DNA of 64,000 bases, from the NCBI GenBank assembly GCA_021229015.1, contig CM037778.1, positions 14,351,294 to 14,415,293 on the forward strand. Reading direction: 5' to 3'. This document shows positions 35,608-46,685 of the stretch, piece by piece. A program made the position numbers and the translations under genes. This DNA comes from Solen grandis (taxonomy: Eukaryota; Mollusca; Bivalvia; Adapedonta; Solenidae). Position 1 is the stretch's first letter; each line of letters begins with the position of its first letter. The notes under the pieces were generated by a model, which saw nothing but the letters and a program-made list of their open reading frames with translations, did not search any database and had not been told where the DNA came from.

Positions 35608-38600
35608 GTGAGTATACCATTTTTTTTTTTCAAACAACTTATTTCTAAAAATCAAAAACATAAATAGGTAGATAAATAAATGAATAAGAAAATGATATAT
35701 ATCAAAACATAATTGTAATATCTCGGTGTATCATAGATATACTTACAAAGTACACGTTTTTATAATCTGTATATAATTTTTAGCTGTACTTAGAGTTTTG
35801 GGATTTTGTAGCACAGTTATTTCCGTAAGATGTACATTATGTTTCTGTATCTTCAGTAGCACCATGGTTTTCCGTAAGCTGTCTTTAGTGCTTTTGTAAC
35901 TCCTATAACACCATGATTGATTTTCTTTAACCTGTCCATAATGCGTCTGTGACATCTGTTGCACTATGATTGCCCATAACCTCCATAGTGATTTTATGAT
36001 GATTTTTGTAGCACCATAATTTCCCGCAAGCTCTAAAACTCCTATTGCAACGTGATTTCTCATAAGCTGACTATAGTGTTGTTTTTTTTTGTTGTTTTTT
36101 TTTGTTTTTTTTTAACTTCTGTAACAAAATTATGTCCTGCAAGATGACCACTCCGGTTATGATTTATGTGTGTATGATAAGTTATTCTTTCTTTCAAATC
36201 GATCGAAACCATGAAATAAAAGTATAGATTTGCTTTCGTAGGCTGTCCATAGTGTTTTTGTAACTCCTGTGGCACCATGATTTTCTGTAATCTATCCATA
36301 GTGGTTTTGTGACTTTTGTTGCACAGTTATTTTCCGTTAGTTGTCCATAATGTTGCTGTGACTCATGTAGTACCATGGTTCCACGTAAGTTGTCCATAGT
36401 TTTATGTGATTATTTTTGTAGCAAAGTTATTTCCCGTAAGGTGTCTATAATGTTTCATGAATCTTGTAACACTATGATTTCCCGTAAGTTGTCTTTAAGG
36501 TGTTTGGTGTATCACCTTGATTCCTGTAAGCTGTCTCTAGCATTTTTGTTACATTAATAGCAGCGTAATTTCCCGACCCAAGCTTCAGAAGAGCTCTCTC
36601 ACCAGATAATAGACAGGTTTGCCGAGCTCGGCGGAAACTTTATTGACACTGCAAATATCTACGGGAATGGAAGAGCAGAAACTATTATTGGCAACTGGCT
36701 AGCAAAGTAAAATTTTCTCACCTTTTGAGTATGTGATGTTATTTAAGACTTTATTTAGTGAAACAAAAAGGCATGTTCCATTATGATCAGCTTTAAAAGT
36801 GACTCGAAAAATTGACTGCATAGAATATATGGCCACCTAGATTTCAAAAACTTTCGGTTTGCGTTTCAAACAAACCAAATATCAAATACACACTCCTTTA
36901 ATATTTCGCATTACAAACTCTTATGCTAATCATGTCCCATGTACTAACACTTTCTATGGATTTATGTAAGTATGATTATAATGCATGTGTATACGTTATA
37001 TTTTTAGAACTATGAAATACATGTAAATGATTAATCAACTGGTCATTCTTCATCTAAATTCATTTAGTTAGTCTAATATAAACCAGGCGCAATCGAAGTA
37101 AATTCATCATTGGAACCAAAGTTCGATACCAGATGGACGGTGACGTCAACAACGTCGGTCTTAGCAGACGTCACATTGTCCAAAGTATTGAGGACAGTCT
37201 AGAGAGGCTGCAGACGCCATTTGTAGATCTTTTGCAGGTAACGCGCATGCGCATTACGAAGAGCAAATATTCATTTGAATTTGAAATCAAAATTCATGTG
37301 CACTACTTAGAAATCTGCAAACCACACTCAAACTGTTCTTTTAGTCCATCTAGTTATTTCATCTTTAAAAAAAGACGGTATCCTAGGAATCATATAAAAT
37401 AATAAAAAAACTAAATCAAAACACTGATGTGGTTTTTTTTTCTCGAATTTTCTATATTTAGAATTACGTTTTTTTTTTTTTTTTTTTTTTGTTGTTGTTG
37501 TTTGTTGTTTTATTTCTTATGAAACGTTTCGTAAACCAAGAGCGCATTCGAACTGTTTCCTTCTCAGATATACGAAAGACAGCTTAAGAATTATGAGTAG
37601 TGTGTCAGTACAATACATTAAGATAATATACAAACGGACGAGGTTACTTATATTCTAGACCCATACCTGGGATTACGCGACGCCACTAGATGAAACGTTA
37701 CGGACGTTTGACGACCTGATACGGTGCGGTAAGATACGTTATATGGGCGTCAGTAACGTGTGTGGCTGGCAGTTGCAGAAAATTGTGGACCGTATTGATG
37801 TCATGGGACTCAACAAGTGCGTCACGCTCCAGGTACTGGTAGAGTGACCTCGTCTAATTTGTAATTATAACTCAATAAGACATAAGTTAATTTAATATAT
37901 ATATTAAAAGTTAATATTAAGGCGTACTGATTAATAGCGTATATAAAATTGACACCAGTAAAAAAAATACATCTTATCTGTTATGAATTGTATACAAAAA
38001 TGACGGCATGTCTCAAAAAATAACGGCCGCTTATAGTGCATTAATCTCATTTCATTGTTATTAGTATGGTATTCAGAGTTAATAAGGTACATTCGTTCTA
38101 AAAATAAGAAGCAAGAGGAATTCATTTTGACGTCATTATCATATTGACTAATAAATTAGCTTTCTAAAGTACTCAGAGGTAAGCTTATATAATTTATACA
38201 AAATGATGACCAATCTAAACGAATGAAACTATGTACTTATAAATACCATTTGTAGAATGAATATGAAAGTACACGGTTAGTAAATGAACATAGGAGCACA
38301 ACTTAGTTCACTTATATTGTGTTAATATTTTATTTGTGGTAGAGGCAATATCATTATAAATATATAAACAATAAATTACAAAATGTTTTTTAAACTAACA
38401 AATCTCAGATCTCTATTTATGGCAGACTATTTTCTAAAAAAAGAAAAAAAGACTTATTTAAAGATATTCGTTTGCAGGGGCCGGGTTTGCACGACCTTCC
38501 GGCGGATAATTGACCCATTTGGTCACTAGAATTTAAATATTAAAAAGATTGGGTAACTAGAATTTAAATATTAAAAAAGTAGTTGATGTTTTGAAGAGGT

Positions 38601-40312
38601 CAAAGTAAATAAGTATCAGGACATTCAAGTTTTTCTTTATTATGTCACCATAGCAACAATACAGTCTAATGGTTCGCCAGTCGGAAGTTGAAGAGTTCTT
38701 GGTGTGTCAAAACGAGGGTATAGGCGTACTGTCGTGGGGCGCTCTGAAAGGGTAAGCCTATATAATACAGCTGACATACAATTTAATAAAATATACTAAT
38801 AATAAACTTGATCATATGAATGAAAAAATAACACAAAAAACCAAAACATACGTTTATGTACCGCGGTTTCAACACGTATCTATGATGGTATATTTCTGTC
38901 AGCCAATTAACCACTAAGCTATGTCGATACTTTTCTGAAAAAATGTACACATATTCAGTTATTATCTGGTAAGTAGAGAATGTTCAAGTTATCCATTTAG
39001 GTATCTTAACGGGACAAAAACTGTCTATAAGTGCGCACTACTACCAATCACATATATTACCTCAGGTAAACAGGATATCATTTTTTTTTTTTTCAAAAAA
39101 TAATCCTTGTAATTCACATACGTTAACTGACTAACTTTAAAAAGAAGGCGAGCTAACTAGTCATCTTATGTGAATATGTGGCTGACAGTAGTGGGCACTA
39201 ACAGGCAGTTTTTGTCTTTCGATACCTAATGGATAACACAAAGTTTCTACTTGACAGATACTCATGAAGATGTGACAATATTTTCCGAAAAGTTTCGATA
39301 TAGCTAAGTGGATAACTGGCTGGCAGAAATACCAACATATGTATCAGACAACCGATTTTAAGATTCAAAGTAAATATATGCAAGGGTTTGGTACAGCATG
39401 GTGGTAAGTACATATAAATTAAAAATCAGCCATTAGTACATTTGCATATTTTCATGCAGTTATAAATGCAACGTTTTCATTTTCGAATAAAATTTATAGC
39501 GGTGTTTTAACTGGCAAGTTCAATCGAGATGTAAAACCGGATAGTACGAGTAGCCGGATAGGATACATTCATAGCGACGAGTCTAAAAGTTCCTCGGCGG
39601 CTCCAGCCTGGTCGAAATACCAAGATGACGACAGCTACTGGGCACTGATAAATACGATGAAAACTATTGGAGATAAATACGGTATATTTATTGTTACATT
39701 TTGGATAAACAAAACCGAATCACAAGTGACATTTCTAGAAGGGGCGAGTCCGAAAAAAAACAACAAATTTGAACCCGAGTTGACCAATTTCTTTCATGAC
39801 CATCTCGGGCGGTTAGTACTGGTCTAAGCCAAGAACTCTGAAAGATGGTTAGTGTGAGGTGTAAGAAAGTATAGTCCGATCCACAAAAGGAATGAAAAAT
39901 GAAACATATATTAAAACAATTTAGTATCAAAATCGAAAACAAATATCAGATCCACAAAAAAAAAAAAAAAAAAAAAAAAGGAAAAACATCCAATAAGACA
40001 GTGGCAATATTTTATGATTATTATTGTTATTATTACTTTTTTACATTTACCAAGGTTCCTGTCACAAAACTTTTGCTTTAAATCAGAAGCAGAAAAAATG
40101 TGTAACATTTTATTTTTTAAATTCAATGATGGGCATAGTTACCTCAATACTGTCAAACATTTTTTATTACCAGGTAAATCCACCCCACAAGTAGCTTTAC
40201 GTTGGCTGTTACAACGTGACTTCGTTGCCTCGGTGATCATTGGCGTGACGTCATTAAAACAGCTCGAGGACAACATGGGGGCGGCGTCGGGGTGGAAATG
40301 ACAGATGAGGAG
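35515..40312 (+). CDS. Aldo-keto reductase, seven exons, 3' end frameshifted
   Basis: NAD(P)H-dependent aldo-keto reductase, (alpha/beta)8-barrel family, probably cytosolic. Exons: 35515-35607, 36564-36706, 37087-37237, 37659-37832, 38654-38751, 39500-39681, 40174-40312. All introns are GT-AG and all phases match, giving 322 codons before a TGA at 40299. The family tetrad is complete: D59 and Y64 (in [12 protein letters not shown]), K90 (IIGTKV) and H131 (THTWD). [10 protein letters not shown] (about 154-163) and [14 protein letters not shown] (about 301-314) are further signatures. It resembles the group often labelled YajO-like or Kv-beta-like in mollusc annotations; the substrate is unknown. 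Reading restored by one base near 40293-40298 would continue as a TDEE segment to a donor at 40313, as homologues do, so the TGA is probably a sequence error or a recent lesion. The terminal exon was not found; the full protein would be about 340-360 residues. Confidence 0.93.
35783..36577. repeat. 50-bp minisatellite in intron 1 of the aldo-keto reductase
   Basis: Unit about 50 bp, with GTAGCACCATGATTTCCCG, then TAAGCTGTCCATAGTG and TTTTGTAACTCCT. The anchor GCACCATGA (or variants) recurs near 35859, 35909, 35960, 36010, 36046, 36272, 36321, 36370, 36420, 36468, 36510 and 36560. The array is interrupted by T-rich and unrelated sequence at about 36083-36235. The last unit overlaps the exon 2 acceptor. 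Confidence 0.85.
36564..36706 (+). CDS. Aldo-keto reductase exon 2
   Basis: Encodes residues 32-78 plus two bases of codon 79. Carries catalytic D59 and Y64. Acceptor TTAATAGCAG, donor GTAAAA at 36707. Its first 12 bases (RNFP) match the adjacent minisatellite unit. Confidence 0.92.
37087..37237 (+). CDS. Aldo-keto reductase exon 3
   Basis: Completes codon 79 and encodes residues 80-129, including K90 in FIIGTKV and the helix [17 protein letters not shown]. Acceptor AAACCAG, donor GTAACG at 37238. Confidence 0.93.
37659..37832 (+). CDS. Aldo-keto reductase exon 4
   Basis: Encodes residues 130-187: catalytic H131 in [10 protein letters not shown], then [17 protein letters not shown]. Acceptor ATATTCTAG, donor GTACTG at 37833. 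Phase 0 at both ends. Confidence 0.93.
38654..38751 (+). CDS. Aldo-keto reductase exon 5
   Basis: Encodes residues 188-219 plus two bases: [15 protein letters not shown] and [12 protein letters not shown], the cofactor-side loop region of the barrel. Acceptor CACCATAG, donor GTAAGC at 38752. Confidence 0.92.
38876..39400. repeat. Large inverted repeat in intron 5
   Basis: Two arms of about 200 bp, 38876-39080 and 39165-39400, are imperfect reverse complements. Matching blocks: GTATATTTCTGTCAGCCAAT with GGCTGGCAGAAATACC, TTATCCATTTAGGTATCTT with GATACCTAATGGATAA, and CAAAAACTGTCTATAAGTGC with GGGCACTAACAGGCAGTTTT. No transposase frame. It lies wholly inside the intron between exons 5 and 6. 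Confidence 0.8.
39500..39681 (+). CDS. Aldo-keto reductase exon 6
   Basis: Completes G220 and encodes residues 221-280 plus one base: VLTGKFNRD, a Ser-rich loop, then [20 protein letters not shown]. Acceptor AATTTATAG, donor GTATAT at 39682. Confidence 0.92.
40174..40312 (+). CDS. Aldo-keto reductase exon 7 (frameshifted)
   Basis: Completes G281 and encodes residues 282-322: [15 protein letters not shown] and [17 protein letters not shown], then TGA at 40299. One added base in the GGTGGAAATG region would give a W-E-M-T-D-E-E-type continuation and the exon would end at a good GTGAGA donor (40313). Without it the protein ends 322 residues in. Confidence 0.85.
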
Positions 40313-40404
40313 GTGAGATTTATGAACGGGTATTTTAAAACACTAGTATCGTCTAAAATATCTATTGTTATTGTTTGTTTGTTGTGCCATGATCGACTCT
40401 TTAA

Positions 40405-40776
40405 ACCCTTAATACATCGGCAGTGTTTGTAAATTTCGATTTCGCTGATGTATCGGGAATGCTGCCGATACCGGAAGCCAAATTTCTGTTGTTAAGAGAT
40501 AATTATAATGTTTTTAATAGATCCATTACATGGCGTTAGTGCCGGAACCCGAGTATGCCATTGTATCGAATGCTGATGTATCGAATGCCGATGTATCGAG
40601 GGTTGACTGTATATCACCTTGCAAAGGAGATACCATTGCCAGTTAAAAATACTGATAAGCCACTCATGGTCGGGGATATATCCCCTTACAATCCGTTTAC
40701 TGAGATGGGATACGCTCTAATCACTCGACAACAGTTTCGAGTCTCTAAAAATGAAGTGACTAGGATAAATTATTGA
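40405..40776 (+). other. Repeat-like block with an open frame of unknown status
   Basis: GATGTATCG-type motifs recur at about 40447, 40563, 40575 and 40588, so the left part is a dispersed repeat. An open frame runs to a TGA at 40774-40776, and its second half (about 40620-40773) has a protein-like composition and follows a TTGCAAAG acceptor-like site. It could be the missing last exon of the aldo-keto reductase, but it does not resemble the expected C-terminus. Confidence 0.2.
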
Positions 40777-40962
40777 TAACCCTTGACCCTTGGCATAATC
40801 ATATGGCATGACTACGGTGTTAGATTTTAGATCTACAGAACTTAAATTTGATCCGTGTGACCCAGTGGTTAGAAAATCCTTGGGTAGGACATGGATGCAC
40901 CGGTCACCGTTGAATTGCTAATACGCTGACATAACCCAGTAAACAGATCCGCAAGTTAAGAT

Positions 40963-41095
40963 ACCTGTAATGGTTCCGCTACATTTCGGACCTCGCGGCC
41001 TTTCACGGAGATAACCAAGGTTTCCTAATGTTTCATTGGGGTAACTTGGTTATCTTGTTAGTAGTTAAGTGGTCCGAAATGTAACTTAAGTCTTA
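40963..41095. mobile_element. Fold-back MITE family F, copy 1
   Basis: Short palindromic element: TGTAATGGTTCCGCTACATT and GGTCCGAAATGTAACTTAAG face each other. The interior has ATAACCAAGG and AACTTGGTTATC in inverted arrangement. The same layout occurs at 62153-62302. Confidence 0.75.
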
Positions 41096-41363
41096 GTTTC
41101 TTTCGAATCTCTTAATGACGCTTTTTTCAAAAAGCAAAATATGTTTAGCAATAAATAATTTGGGAGTCCTTTGTCTTCTAGGTCTATTTGCACTTGGATC
41201 TATGCAAAAATTAATGATTTAGATACTTATTGGCAAAGATGAGAATTTGAGAAAAAATGATAAGATATTCATATAAGAACGTTTATAAAGATAAAATAGA
41301 CATAATTTGATTTAACACATTTTTTTTGTTAAAAAATCTGAAATTTGAAAATACATATATAGT

Positions 41364-41540
41364 AAAACCTGTCTTAAGCGGTCAGTCTGGGGAACAAGAG
41401 AAAGTGACCGCTTAACAGAGGTGACCGCTAAATGATGTTCGTATATTAAACAAAATACCACAGTTTTGTAATATTAAAAATGACCACTAAATTCAGCTTG
41501 ACCGCTTAGTACAGGTGGCCGCTAACACAAGTTCAACCGC
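41364..41540 (+). repeat. Dispersed repeat family D
   Basis: AAAACCTGTCTTAAGCGGTC, then AGAAAGTGACCGCTTAACAG and a second GACCGCTTAGTACAGGTGGC block. Opposite-strand copy at 28111-28305. Confidence 0.75.
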
Positions 41541-43860
41541 ATACACATATAACTCTTCTCTCACAATGTTTCCACCAGATGACACAGCTGTGCGCGGCCA
41601 GCCCATGTGTAAACCTGTATCCATATGGTCAGTCGGGAGAGTAAATTCAACAGACACTACACTTGTTTGTAATCATGTGACTGTGAGGCGATTAAATTAT
41701 CATTATTGCTCTTAACGAGACTGATTACAACAAGATACATTATGAAATGTTGCTGTCGGATATTTGTAATGCAAGAATGCTAAACACTGCACTGGAACCT
41801 AAATAATGCATTCAGGAAATTAAGTGTAAATATTTCCGCGGTGCCTGTTTAATTTGAGTGCATAGCTTTTTTCATTTATTTCTTACTTTGGGTTATACAC
41901 ATGGACACTTATTTAATGTTCTTTGAATATGTGTTATATCATCTATATACAATTTAATATGGAAAGAACAACCTTTATGCTAGAAAAGAACCTCTCGCCA
42001 ACATATTTTTGTTTTGTATTTACCCCAGCATATAAATTTGTTTTAGAAAACCTTCTATATATATATATGTACATATTTATGATTAATTTTCTCTTTGCTT
42101 TTTAGAACAAAAGTTTATGGAGTTTCAGCATTTGCAAAGGTTTAGAGTTCATGGAGTTTAATAACATGTACCTACTGTATAGGACAAGAGTTAATGGAGT
42201 TTTAACATTTGCTGTTTGGAACAAAAGTTTATGGAGTTCAAACATTTACTGTTTAGAACAAGAGTTTATGGAGTTCAAACATTTACTGTTTAGAACAAGA
42301 GTTTATGGAGTTGAAACATTTGCTGTTTAGAACAAGAGTTTATGGAATTAAGTATGAAGATGGTCAAGCATTTCAACGATAAGGCGATTTTTACCCTATT
42401 CACCTCGATTTGTAGGTGAAATGAAGTATGAATTTCATATTTTAAGTTGCTTATCTAGGCTTTTAGATACATTAAAGTGGCGCACTCTTATATAATAGGT
42501 TGCTTACCTCGACTTTTAGATAGAATACAATATATTAGAGTATATAGCCTACGTTATTTTAAAGCTAGTTTGACAAAAATATAAATGGTGAGCAGTAACA
42601 TTAAATATTGAATTGTCATTGTACATAAATAAAAATGACACATCACCCTGTTAATGACACTTGCATTGTGGGGTATAGGTAGGCCTATGCAGCATTTCAT
42701 TTTTCAAGGCTACCTGTATGAAATAACAATGATCATTAGTATGATGAAGTTATAAAATGCTCACATCTTCATTGCAAATATTGAACAGAAATATAAACTC
42801 AAACCCAAACAGTTTGATTCCAAAGTCCAACACTACTTGAGGTGAAATTCCATCAAAATAGTGTAATATTCTCATTTATTCTTTTTCAAACATTATCTTT
42901 CACTGACATTTTTTTTTCTTCTTCACCACAAATGTCACTGTAAGTAATACTGCTTGTTTCATATGTGCTGTGTGTTGATCTGAATTACTATGTCTGTCAA
43001 GCACAGAATACAATTTCACATAATAGTAAAATACACTTAATACAGTATATTTAATTTGATGTGTGGTCTTTTCTCTTCCCAAGACATTAAAGCTTAATAC
43101 TGTAGATAATGATTAAAAGTCTGCTTTGCAGATATTTGCAGTTTACATGAATATCATTGTTTTGTTGTTTGTTTGTTTGTTTGTTTTTCTTCCTAATTCG
43201 CATAAGCATTCTTGTCTTGAAACATTTTTTTAATTAACTATTTTTTTAAAAAAAATTTGGCTTTTTTCACAATCTTGATTTGGACCTGAAATGTATTTAA
43301 AAAAAAAAAAAAGCGTTCATTTATGGAAACTCCTATTAACTTTCCACAAGGTAAAACTTCTAGATTAGGAACAGTTAAGAAACCATGCATAGAAAAAAAT
43401 TGTCAAATTTGGTTTTTCTTCCTGATGAAAAGTCATGGTTAAGATAATGTCACAAAAATGCACCTGGAAAAAAAAAAAAAGAAAGAAACATATGAAGGAA
43501 ATATCGGACTAATAAACAAGATATAAAGGAAATTTGTATTACAGATTTTTAGCTTTTTGAAGTAGAAAGTGCGTAATCCACTTAAAGGAAAATAAATAAA
43601 TAAAAATAAAACACAGATTTTCTGCAAGAAAAAAAAATCGATTCTTTATAAATTTCAATATATTTCAGTCCAAAACACAATGAAAAGGGGTTGAAATATC
43701 TATTTTATTTAGGTTATCAAAAATAGGCACTAAACCGGATGTAGAATTAGACGGGACCTATTTCCTGAAAATCGAAGGTAGATTCGTGCAAAGGTGATGA
43801 GGTGTATGCACATTCAATGATTCCGTGGAACTCTTACTGGTAGTATGTCAGAAACAAATA
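41541..43860. other. Gene-free stretch apart from a 37-bp array
   Basis: No exon recognised. Contains the tandem array at 42104-42352 and (GTTT)n near 43160-43188. Open frames are short and AT-rich without splice context. Confidence 0.4.
42104..42352. repeat. 37-bp tandem repeat
   Basis: Unit contains TTTAGAACAAGAGTTTATGG followed by AGTTCAAACATTTACTG. Well-aligned units start near 42219, 42256, 42293 and 42330; degenerate units precede them from about 42104. Confidence 0.9.
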
Positions 43861-43892
43861 CGGTGGAAGCGTGACGCCACTCTCGACTTCCG

Positions 43893-43900
43893 TGACGTCA
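43893..43900. promoter_or_regulatory. Consensus CRE palindrome
   Basis: TGACGTCA, preceded 27 bp upstream by a TGACGCCA near-match. CREB/ATF family proteins bind this octamer; function here is unproven. Confidence 0.35.
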
Positions 43901-44049
43901 CTTTCTTGAGAATACTTGATAAACTAAAAAACACTGTGTAAATTGACTTATTGTGTTTTGACTATTTATAGGTATAAAATAAAAGGTAAATTATATTGAA
44001 GCAGCATTTCGTGGCTTTGTATTTAGGTACTCGTAGCGTAGGAAAAATT

Positions 44050-44068
44050 GCGAGACCGAAGGTCTCGC
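44050..44068. other. Perfect short hairpin
   Basis: GCGAGACC, loop GAA, GGTCTCGC: an 8-bp perfect stem at the edge of unrelated sequence, about 120 bp ahead of a SINE B fragment. No poly-T follows, so it is not called a terminator. Confidence 0.6.
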
Positions 44069-44187
44069 GAGATATCATTTTTTTCTCATGCTGCTTGAAG
44101 CAAAATACAAAATTATGAAAACTACTGCAAAATTATATTCCCTACTTAATTGCCGTATATATTTTAATATTAAGCGATACTTTTTGC

Positions 44188-44330
44188 AGGCCTTCCAGCT
44201 GGCTTGCGGTAGGTCGGTGGTTCTACCCGGGTACCTCTGTGTACTCGGGGTCTTCTTTCCACCTGTAATTAGCTGGACGTCGCTATATGATTGAAATACT
44301 ATCGCAGCGACAGTAAACCTAAATACATCA
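44188..44330 (+). repeat. SINE family B, 5'-truncated copy
   Basis: Begins in the CCTTCCAGCTGGCTTGCGGT block and runs through AGCTGGACGTCGCTATATGA to a (ATC)n tail near 44325-44339. The tRNA-like head is missing. Confidence 0.75.
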
Positions 44331-45112
44331 TCATCATCAAGATAATGTAAATATATAAGATATAGCACAGACATATGCAGGTTGATGAATATGATATAGG
44401 TAGGTTCTGTTGTTCCATTATTATTCAAATCAAATCAATTTTATAAGTTATGTCTTTGTGAGGTATAGATGTGATTCTAATTATCTGAAAATGACATGAG
44501 GAAATATTTTACTTAAAACTTGATTTATTGACGAATGAATAGTTATGAACTGACGATAAAAAGCTTTTTATATAAATGGAATTAGGATATAAAGGAAAAC
44601 AGGAATAGATGCGTGAAAGAAAGGTTAGTGCTACTTACTCCGTATTTTCATTTCTTCCTGTGCTTCAACGGGTAAAAGTTATAGTTTATTGCTTCCTTTT
44701 CGTTATGTGAAAAACAAACAAGCGTCAGTTCATACATGTTTGGGAAAGAGATAATTAAAATAAAATAACCATGGTTGCACTACCAACATCAAAGTTTAGG
44801 AATATGCCATGTCATAGTGGTGGAAACGTATTCAAATTATGAAAATAATAACTTCTATTCACTTGAAAACTTCTGTTTATCTCTGAATTTAACTTTTTAT
44901 TTCTCAGTCTATCTGATGAGCGTAATAACAAATATATCATTTATTTTCGTCAAATTCGCGGATAAATTTCACAGAAAAAACTCGATGAAACCTTTAACTT
45001 TATACTAGATCAAAAACAAATATGACATGTTTGATTAAAACGTTTTAAATATGATAAATGATTACATACGTTTATATGAAATTAAGAAGGCAAATGACAC
45101 TTGGTCTATCGA

Positions 45113-45137
45113 TGACGTCATAGGGGTCACGTGACCC
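45113..45137. promoter_or_regulatory. CRE and E-box palindromes side by side
   Basis: TGACGTCA at 45113-45120 is followed 3 bp later by the 14-bp perfect palindrome GGGTCACGTGACCC at 45124-45137, which contains CACGTG. bZIP and bHLH factors bind such sites. It lies just upstream of the duplicated aldo-keto reductase promoter block. Confidence 0.4.
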
Positions 45138-45299
45138 TTAAATGTAAATACTGCCCAGCTGCGAACAAAACAGGCATATAACATACTTAAAGAGATTTGT
45201 TTTCGCGCAAAAAAAAAAGTTTGTTCGTGGTTTCCCTGACGTAAATGGACAAAATAGGAAATGTTTTAGAAAAGGTAAAAAATTATTTGTGGTTCACCT

Positions 45300-45907
45300 T
45301 TAAGTATGCTTTATATACGAAAGATGGTGACTTTGCATTTCAATTTAAGTATATAACATTTAGAACGTAATAGCAATTTGATCAGATTGTCATCAAAGCT
45401 TTCTCTGCTGCAAACTCCGCGTCATCAAAGCTTACTCTGCTGCAAACTCCGCGCACCGGTTACGTCACGCTACGCTACTTTAACCACTGCCACCACACAA
45501 GTCACGTGATGATAGTTGAAATCATGTGACCAACGCTCATAATTTTATAAATTAATGTTATTTGATTTTATCCTTTTACTTTTCTTATAATCATAAATGT
45601 TATTTTCGTCAAATAATACGAAACTGATATGATATATTCAAAACTAAAGTCAAAAGTGAAAAAAGTAAATCCGGTCTTTATCAGCCGAAATCTACTTGTG
45701 ATGGCAGTGGTTATCGACTAATGTAACGGGAGGTAACTACTGCGGCGGAGTTTGACTTTGCTGCTGTCTCAGCTGCTCTTGTTTATCCCGCGGAACTTAA
45801 TCACGATGACCTCGCCCAAAGTGTAATGTAACATGTATATTATCTGGGTCAGTCAGGGGTTTAAGTCTCTAACATGTGTCTAGGAACGTGGACATTTGGG
45901 GAAAGTG
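45300..45907 (+). pseudogene. Duplicated promoter and exon 1 of the aldo-keto reductase, decayed
   Basis: Interrupted copy of 35335-35607. The exon-like part at 45806-45907 starts ATGACCTCGCCCAAAGTG as in the real exon, but the next codon is TAA. After a small insertion it keeps AACATGTGTCTAGGAACGTG and ACATTTGGGGAAAGTG, out of frame. The splice-donor surroundings TGTGAG persist. Upstream homology is broken by unrelated sequence at about 45400-45740, which includes a tandem pair of TCTGCTGCAAACTCCGCG blocks. No copies of exons 2-7 follow, so this is a partial duplication, not an active second gene. Confidence 0.85.
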
Positions 45908-46443
45908 TGAGCCCATTTCAAATTGGTAGATAACCATAGAATTCATATTGGCACGGTTATACCCCTTTTCATCTTCAAATATTCTGAGTGGATTAAATTT
46001 TTTTGTTCCGGTCAATTTCTCATAAAAACTGTCAAATAAATAATTGATCACTTTCAATGTGGGAAACGATTTCAAAAAGGCAAGTAACTCTTAAATTATT
46101 TTTTTCACAGTTATGCTCCTTTTTATTTTAGATCTTTTTTTGTTGTCCACTTAAAAAAGATGTCAGCTTCTCTGAAGTTTGGAAGTTGTAATTTTTTTCC
46201 ATGCAAGTTCTTATCTTAGTAGGTACTAAAGCTGGAGGATTGAATCTTCCCACATGTGTTTTGGCTAAATACCATATATTATGAAAACTACCAAGAGTAA
46301 CAGCTACAAAATGAATGTAACAATACACTATCCAGCTTTAAGAAAATAGGAGTACGCTCTTGCTATTCATTTATTGCTTACGTCATTACAAAATGCGCCG
46401 TCAAATATCTCACAGAAATGTGAAAAGCCATACAGTAATGGTT
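45908..46443. other. Unannotated spacer
   Basis: No exon or repeat recognised between the pseudo-exon and the last MITE copy. Confidence 0.4.
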
Positions 46444-46685
46444 TTAACCCTTTCCCACATAGAGGAAACCATGAAAATACCTATGCGAACAACATAAAAC
46501 CAGATCAGCCTGCAAGTAACTCGCAGGCTGATCAGGTTTTATGCTGTTCGCTGCTCCTCAGTGGTCTGGAAATGAGGACTTTATAATTAAATTTGGTAAG
46601 GTTTCACTGTGGTTTTCTGCAGATCAGGCTTTATGTGGTACCTATTGAGTGCGTCAAAATGAGTCTATATGAGGGAAAGGGTTAA
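46444..46685 (+). mobile_element. TTAA-flanked hairpin MITE, copy 16
   Basis: Near-full-length plus copy; the left end has TTTCCCACAT in place of TTTCCCTCAT. It is the rightmost copy in the window. Confidence 0.9.

Noticed and set aside
35743..36397. Minus-strand frames of 67-106 codons in intron 1 of the reductase
   Set aside because: They translate the 50-bp minisatellite; the periodic peptide pattern follows the unit.
40555..40776. Possible terminal exon of the aldo-keto reductase
   Set aside because: An acceptor-like site exists, but the translation does not resemble aldo-keto reductase C-termini and the left part is a GATGTATCG repeat. Left as an unknown block.
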